Below are positions 4,600-7,552 of a stretch of DNA of 7,552 nt, in pieces; within the stretch, counting starts at the first letter, position 1; each line of letters begins with the position of its first letter. A model generated the notes under the pieces. That model saw only the letters and a program-made list of their open reading frames with translations, was not told where the DNA came from and made no database searches. The stretch comes from UBA1756 sp045627805. Its GTDB lineage: Bacteria; Bacteroidota; Bacteroidia; Bacteroidales; WCHB1-69. The position numbers were made by a program, and so were the translations under genes. The DNA lies in contig JAZQOJ010000188.1 in the NCBI GenBank assembly GCA_045627805.1, positions 1-7,552 of the forward strand, read 5' to 3'.

Positions 4600-6483
4600 C
4601 TACGAATTCAGCACCTCGAATTCGGAATTCTGGCTGACATATTCTGGCACAATCGACTTCATCTTCTTCACGATGGCGAACGGATCTGCGTCTTTCAACG
4701 AAATCAGTTCGCTGATTTCCTTCTCCACTTCCAAATAGTTGTAGGTGCGGACCTTGGCAACCATAATCTTCGGATTCGGAGTTTCCATCGTGTTTTCCTT
4801 GTTGGCGAGCAATTCCTCATAGAGTTTCTCGCCGGGTCGCAAGCCCGTGAACTGAATCTGAATGTCCTTGCCCAATGTCAGTCCCGACAAGCGGATCATC
4901 TTGACCGCCAAATCGTAAATGCGCACCGGTTTTCCCATATCAAAGATGAAAATCTCGCCGCCCTTGCCCATCGCGCCCGCATTGATTACCAGCTGGCACG
5001 CCTCAGGAATCGTCATAAAGAAGCGTGTAATGTCGGGATGCGTAACGGTGACCGGACCGCCACTTTCAATCTGCTTTTTGAAAATCGGAATCACCGAGCC
5101 ATTGGTCCCCAGCACATTGCCAAAACGTGTGGTGATGAACTTCGTGGTGTTTTGATGGAAATTCAGCGACTGCACATAGATTTCCGCAATTCGTTTCGAC
5201 GCGCCCATCACATTCGTCGGATTGACCGCCTTGTCGGTGGAGACCATCACGAACTTCTGCACCCCGTATTTCACTGCTAAATCCGCCAACTGTCTGGTAC
5301 CGAAAACATTAGTCTTAATAGCGGCACCCGGATTCTCCTCCATCATCGGCACGTGCTTGTAAGCGGCAGCGTGATAAATAATGTCGGGATGGGTTTCCGC
5401 CATCAGCGCCTCCATCCTCACCGTATCGCGGATGTTCACAATCTGAATGTCAATGTTGCGCAGCCCATTGTGGGCATAACACTCGTTTTTCAAATAGAAC
5501 ACTGGCGTTTCCGCATTGTCAACCAGCACCAGGCGCTTGTACGAATACTTCATCACCTGACGCACGATTTCGCTTCCGATGGAGCCAGCGGCGCCCGTAA
5601 TCAAGATCGTTTTTCCACACAACTCCTTGGTTATCAGGTTCGTATCCAACACAATTGGGCCGCGTTCCAGCAAATCCTCAATCTTCACCTTCTTAATCTG
5701 CTTGAAACTCAACTCGCCGTTAATCCACTTCACCACAGGCGGCACTACCAGCACCTTCACATTGTACTGCAAGCCGATTTCCGTGATTTCGTTCTTAATA
5801 GTGGCCGGCAAATTCTGAATGGCGATAATCAGGAAATTGATTTTATGCCTTGACAAATAATTTGCAAGTAATTCATAATCAAATATTTCCACATCCTCGA
5901 TTTTCTTACCAATCTTATTGGCATCGCTATCGAAGAAAGCCATCACATTGTACTTGCTTTGCGCATCCTGGTCAAGCGCGCGTTTCGTGGTCAAACCAGC
6001 GGCACCGGCACCCACAATCACCACGTCGCGCTTGTTTTTCGCCGGATTGACCGTCTCCAAATATATCATCTTGAAAGTCAAGCGGTAAAACACCATTGCG
6101 ACCATTGAGATAAAGAACTCCATCACCAAAACGGAATGAGGAATCAGGAAGTGGCGAACGCACAGGAAAGAGATGCCGTTGGCGGCCAAAAGGCATACGC
6201 TGCCACACAGGCAAGCGAAGAAAATCTTGAACACGTCGCGGGTGTTCGTATAACGCACAATAATCTTATGCGTTTTGAAAAGAAGTGCGAAAAAGATGCG
6301 CACGGCCACGATCAGCAATGGCAGAAAGAGGTATTCTTTGGTGCTGAAATAGGCCCGTTCCCAGACGGCGAAGTCGGCGCGGAGCAACAGTGAGAGCAGC
6401 GCGGCACAATACACGCACGCCACATCGATCAGGAAGATCCACGCACTGCCCACAATTCCCAAGGACTTGATAAACTTTTTCAT
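4600..6483 (-). CDS. Membrane-bound nucleotide-sugar 4,6-dehydratase (WbpM/FlaA1/PglF-type, CapD family)
   Basis: The 627-residue protein is the long, membrane-anchored form of this family, which typically converts UDP-GlcNAc to the 4-keto-6-deoxy sugar for surface polysaccharide or glycoprotein synthesis. About four transmembrane segments fill residues 10-140. A first Rossmann-like domain follows (VVIVGAGAAG, 154-163), then the catalytic SDR domain with its NAD-binding ITGAAGSIGSE (295-305). The active site reads STDKAVNPTNVMGASKR (415-431): Met426 occupies the position of the usual SDR tyrosine and Lys430 is kept. This substitution is characteristic of the WbpM/PglF group, where the Thr-Asp-Lys triad (here 416-418) takes part in catalysis. 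TRFGNVLGTNGSV (452-464) and GLRPGEKLYEELL (547-559) are further hallmarks. The start at 6483 gives MKKF before the first helix; the frame stays open to 7071, but that extension overlaps lpxB antisense. No other glycan genes adjoin it here. Confidence 0.92.
   Translation of the reverse strand: MKKFIKSLGIVGSAWIFLIDVACVYCAALLSLLLRADFAVWERAYFSTKEYLFLPLLIVAVRIFFALLFKTHKIIVRYTNTRDVFKIFFACLCGSVCLLAANGISFLCVRHFLIPHSVLVMEFFISMVAMVFYRLTFKMIYLETVNPAKNKRDVVIVGAGAAGLTTKRALDQDAQSKYNVMAFFDSDANKIGKKIEDVEIFDYELLANYLSRHKINFLIIAIQNLPATIKNEITEIGLQYNVKVLVVPPVVKWINGELSFKQIKKVKIEDLLERGPIVLDTNLITKELCGKTILITGAAGSIGSEIVRQVMKYSYKRLVLVDNAETPVFYLKNECYAHNGLRNIDIQIVNIRDTVRMEALMAETHPDIIYHAAAYKHVPMMEENPGAAIKTNVFGTRQLADLAVKYGVQKFVMVSTDKAVNPTNVMGASKRIAEIYVQSLNFHQNTTKFITTRFGNVLGTNGSVIPIFKKQIESGGPVTVTHPDITRFFMTIPEACQLVINAGAMGKGGEIFIFDMGKPVRIYDLAVKMIRLSGLTLGKDIQIQFTGLRPGEKLYEELLANKENTMETPNPKIMVAKVRTYNYLEVEKEISELISLKDADPFAIVKKMKSIVPEYVSQNSEFEVLNS
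4603..4624. other. Hairpin at the convergent gpsA/dehydratase junction
   Basis: CGAATTC (4603-4609) pairs perfectly with GAATTCG (4618-4624) around an 8-base loop. GAATTC occurs three times within 27 bases (4604, 4618, 4625). It begins 5 bases after the gpsA stop codon and lies in the last codons of the opposing gene. There is no T-run, so it is not a classical terminator, but it could stabilise the 3' end of the gpsA mRNA. Confidence 0.35.
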
Positions 6484-6501
6484 AAGCAGGATTTGAGAAT
6501 G

Positions 6502-6509
6502 CAAAAATA
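6502..6509 (-). promoter_or_regulatory. -7 promoter box of the dehydratase gene
   Basis: On the minus strand TATTTTTG followed by CA matches TAnnTTTG exactly and lies 18 bases upstream of the ATG at 6483, implying a very short leader. No TTTG stands at the N15 position; CTTG occurs at N12 (6525-6522). Its position excludes transcription of the open frame extending to 7071. Confidence 0.55.
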
Positions 6510-6562
6510 CAAGAAATTGGGCAAGCATTCCGCAAAGAAAAGAAAAATTGCCACATTTTTCG

Positions 6563-6570
6563 TAAATTTG
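6563..6570 (+). promoter_or_regulatory. -7 promoter box of lpxB
   Basis: TAAATTTG matches TAnnTTTG exactly, 21 bases before the GTG start at 6592. A -33 TTTG is not evident. Together with the dehydratase box at 6502-6509 it forms a divergent promoter pair in a 108-bp intergenic region. Confidence 0.5.
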
Positions 6571-6591
6571 CCGTTTCAAAATAATAATATA

Positions 6592-7552
6592 GTGAAGTAC
6601 TACATCATTGCAGGCGAAGCGTCGGGAGACCTGCACGCGTCGAACCTGATGAAAGAAATCAACTTGCGCGACCCGGAGGCGGAATACCGCTGCTGGGGCG
6701 GCGACCTGATGCAAGCGCAGGGCGGGCACATCGTGAAACATTACAAAGACCTGGCTTTTATGGGATTCTGGGAAGTGGCGACACACCTGCGCACCATTCT
6801 TCGGAACATCCGATTCTGCAAGGCCGACATACTGGGCTTCCAGCCCGATGTCATCGTGATGGTTGATTATCCCGGCTTCAACTTGCGCATTGCCGACTGG
6901 GCGAAACAGCACGGTTTCCGCATCGTGTATTACATATCGCCACAAATCTGGGCGTGGAAGACGAAACGCGTTCACAAAATCAAGCGTACTTGCGACCACG
7001 TGATGCCGATTCTCCCCTTCGAGAAGGACTTTTACGCACGCTACGGCTACCACGCCGACTTCGTGGGGCATCCGCTCTTAGACGCCATTGACGAAGAGAT
7101 CAGACAAAGTGATGAGGTGCGCAATTTCCGTAAAAACAACCATTTAGACGAGAGGCCCATCATCGCCATTCTACCGGGAAGCCGCAAGCAGGAAATCACG
7201 AAGATTCTCCCCATTATGCTTCAGGTTGTCAATCAACATCCTGATTTCCAATTTGTTGTATCAACAGTCAAATGGTTACCGAAAGAACTTTACGAGACGC
7301 ATCTCGAAGGATTTCCCGTGCGCACGGCGCTGTCGCAAACCTACGCACTGCTGCTGAACGCGGAGGCGGCGCTGGTAACGTCGGGGACCGCCACCCTGGA
7401 AACCGCCATCTTGCGCACGCGCCAAGTGGTGTGCTACAAAACGAGCGGACTCTCCTACCAGATTGCGAAGGCGGTAGCCAAAAACACCATCAAGTACATA
7501 TCGCTGGTGAACCTCATCCTTGACAAGCCCGCCGTGACGGAACTCATCCAGC
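6592..7552 (+). CDS. lpxB: Lipid-A-disaccharide synthase (3' end beyond window)
   Basis: LpxB joins UDP-2,3-diacylglucosamine and 2,3-diacylglucosamine 1-phosphate (lipid X) into the lipid A disaccharide at the inner face of the cytoplasmic membrane (GT19 family). The 320 codons present show GEASGDLHASNLM at the N-terminus (8-20), FMGFWEVATHL (57-65), VIVMVDYPGFNLRIA (87-101), YYISPQIWAWK (113-123), FVGHPLLD (157-164), ILPGSRKQEI (193-202) and VTSGTATLETAI (262-273). Asp92 and Arg198 lie in the conserved motifs thought to be important for activity. Family members are about 380 residues, so roughly 60 are missing to the right. The start is GTG at 6592, reading MKYYIIAGEASGD; the first in-frame ATG (6649, codon 20) would delete the GEASGD motif and is rejected. 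It has its own likely promoter and is divergent from the dehydratase gene. Confidence 0.95.
   Translation, partial: MKYYIIAGEASGDLHASNLMKEINLRDPEAEYRCWGGDLMQAQGGHIVKHYKDLAFMGFWEVATHLRTILRNIRFCKADILGFQPDVIVMVDYPGFNLRIADWAKQHGFRIVYYISPQIWAWKTKRVHKIKRTCDHVMPILPFEKDFYARYGYHADFVGHPLLDAIDEEIRQSDEVRNFRKNNHLDERPIIAILPGSRKQEITKILPIMLQVVNQHPDFQFVVSTVKWLPKELYETHLEGFPVRTALSQTYALLLNAEAALVTSGTATLETAILRTRQVVCYKTSGLSYQIAKAVAKNTIKYISLVNLILDKPAVTELIQ

Noticed and set aside
5353..5853. Plus-strand 166-codon open frame
   Set aside because: It lies antisense within the conserved dehydratase domain and its composition is that of a shadow frame.
6484..7071. Minus-strand open frame that would extend the dehydratase upstream by 196 residues
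   Set aside because: It is antisense to lpxB, which has clear family motifs, and the dehydratase -7 box (6502-6509) and its normal MKKF start at 6483 lie downstream of it.

Overview
This window looks like a chromosomal segment from a member of the Bacteroidales (phylum Bacteroidota). The exact genus cannot be read from it. Three things point that way. Upstream of most genes there is a TAnnTTTG box, usually continuing as TTTGCA, which is the Bacteroides-type -7 promoter element. Most start codons sit in A/T-rich leaders with no Shine-Dalgarno sequence. The encoded GpsA and LpxB have the sequence style of that group. Six genes are complete and one runs off the right edge.

Layout. Positions 1-223 hold no confirmed gene. 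They contain a cluster of short direct and inverted repeats and weak open frames on both strands. A small lipoprotein of unknown function (224-868, +) converges on a two-gene minus-strand operon. That operon is a stand-alone LytTR DNA-binding regulator (2190-1825) followed by a single-pass membrane protein (1813-920) whose outer domain resembles phosphodiester glycosidase (NAGPA-like) domains. A strong rho-independent terminator for the lipoprotein transcript (969-999) lies inside the coding end of that membrane protein. Divergent from the LytTR gene is a membrane-anchored WG-repeat protein (2369-3469, +). Next come gpsA (3566-4597, +) and, convergent with it across only 2 bp, a 627-residue membrane-bound nucleotide-sugar 4,6-dehydratase of the WbpM/FlaA1/PglF type (6483-4600, -). 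The last gene, divergent from the dehydratase, is lpxB (6592 to the right edge, +), which uses a GTG start and is cut after 320 codons.

How the genes fit together. The right half is envelope metabolism: GpsA makes sn-glycerol 3-phosphate for phospholipids, LpxB makes the lipid A disaccharide, and the dehydratase probably supplies a UDP-sugar intermediate for surface glycans or protein glycosylation. These three have separate promoters and are not one operon. The left half is a compact and poorly characterised neighbourhood: a receiver-less LytTR regulator, a co-transcribed membrane protein with an altered glycosidase-like motif, and a divergently transcribed membrane WG-repeat protein. This is the best candidate here for an undescribed regulatory module. 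It is analogous in outline, though not demonstrably homologous, to LytTR-regulator/membrane-inhibitor pairs known from Firmicutes.
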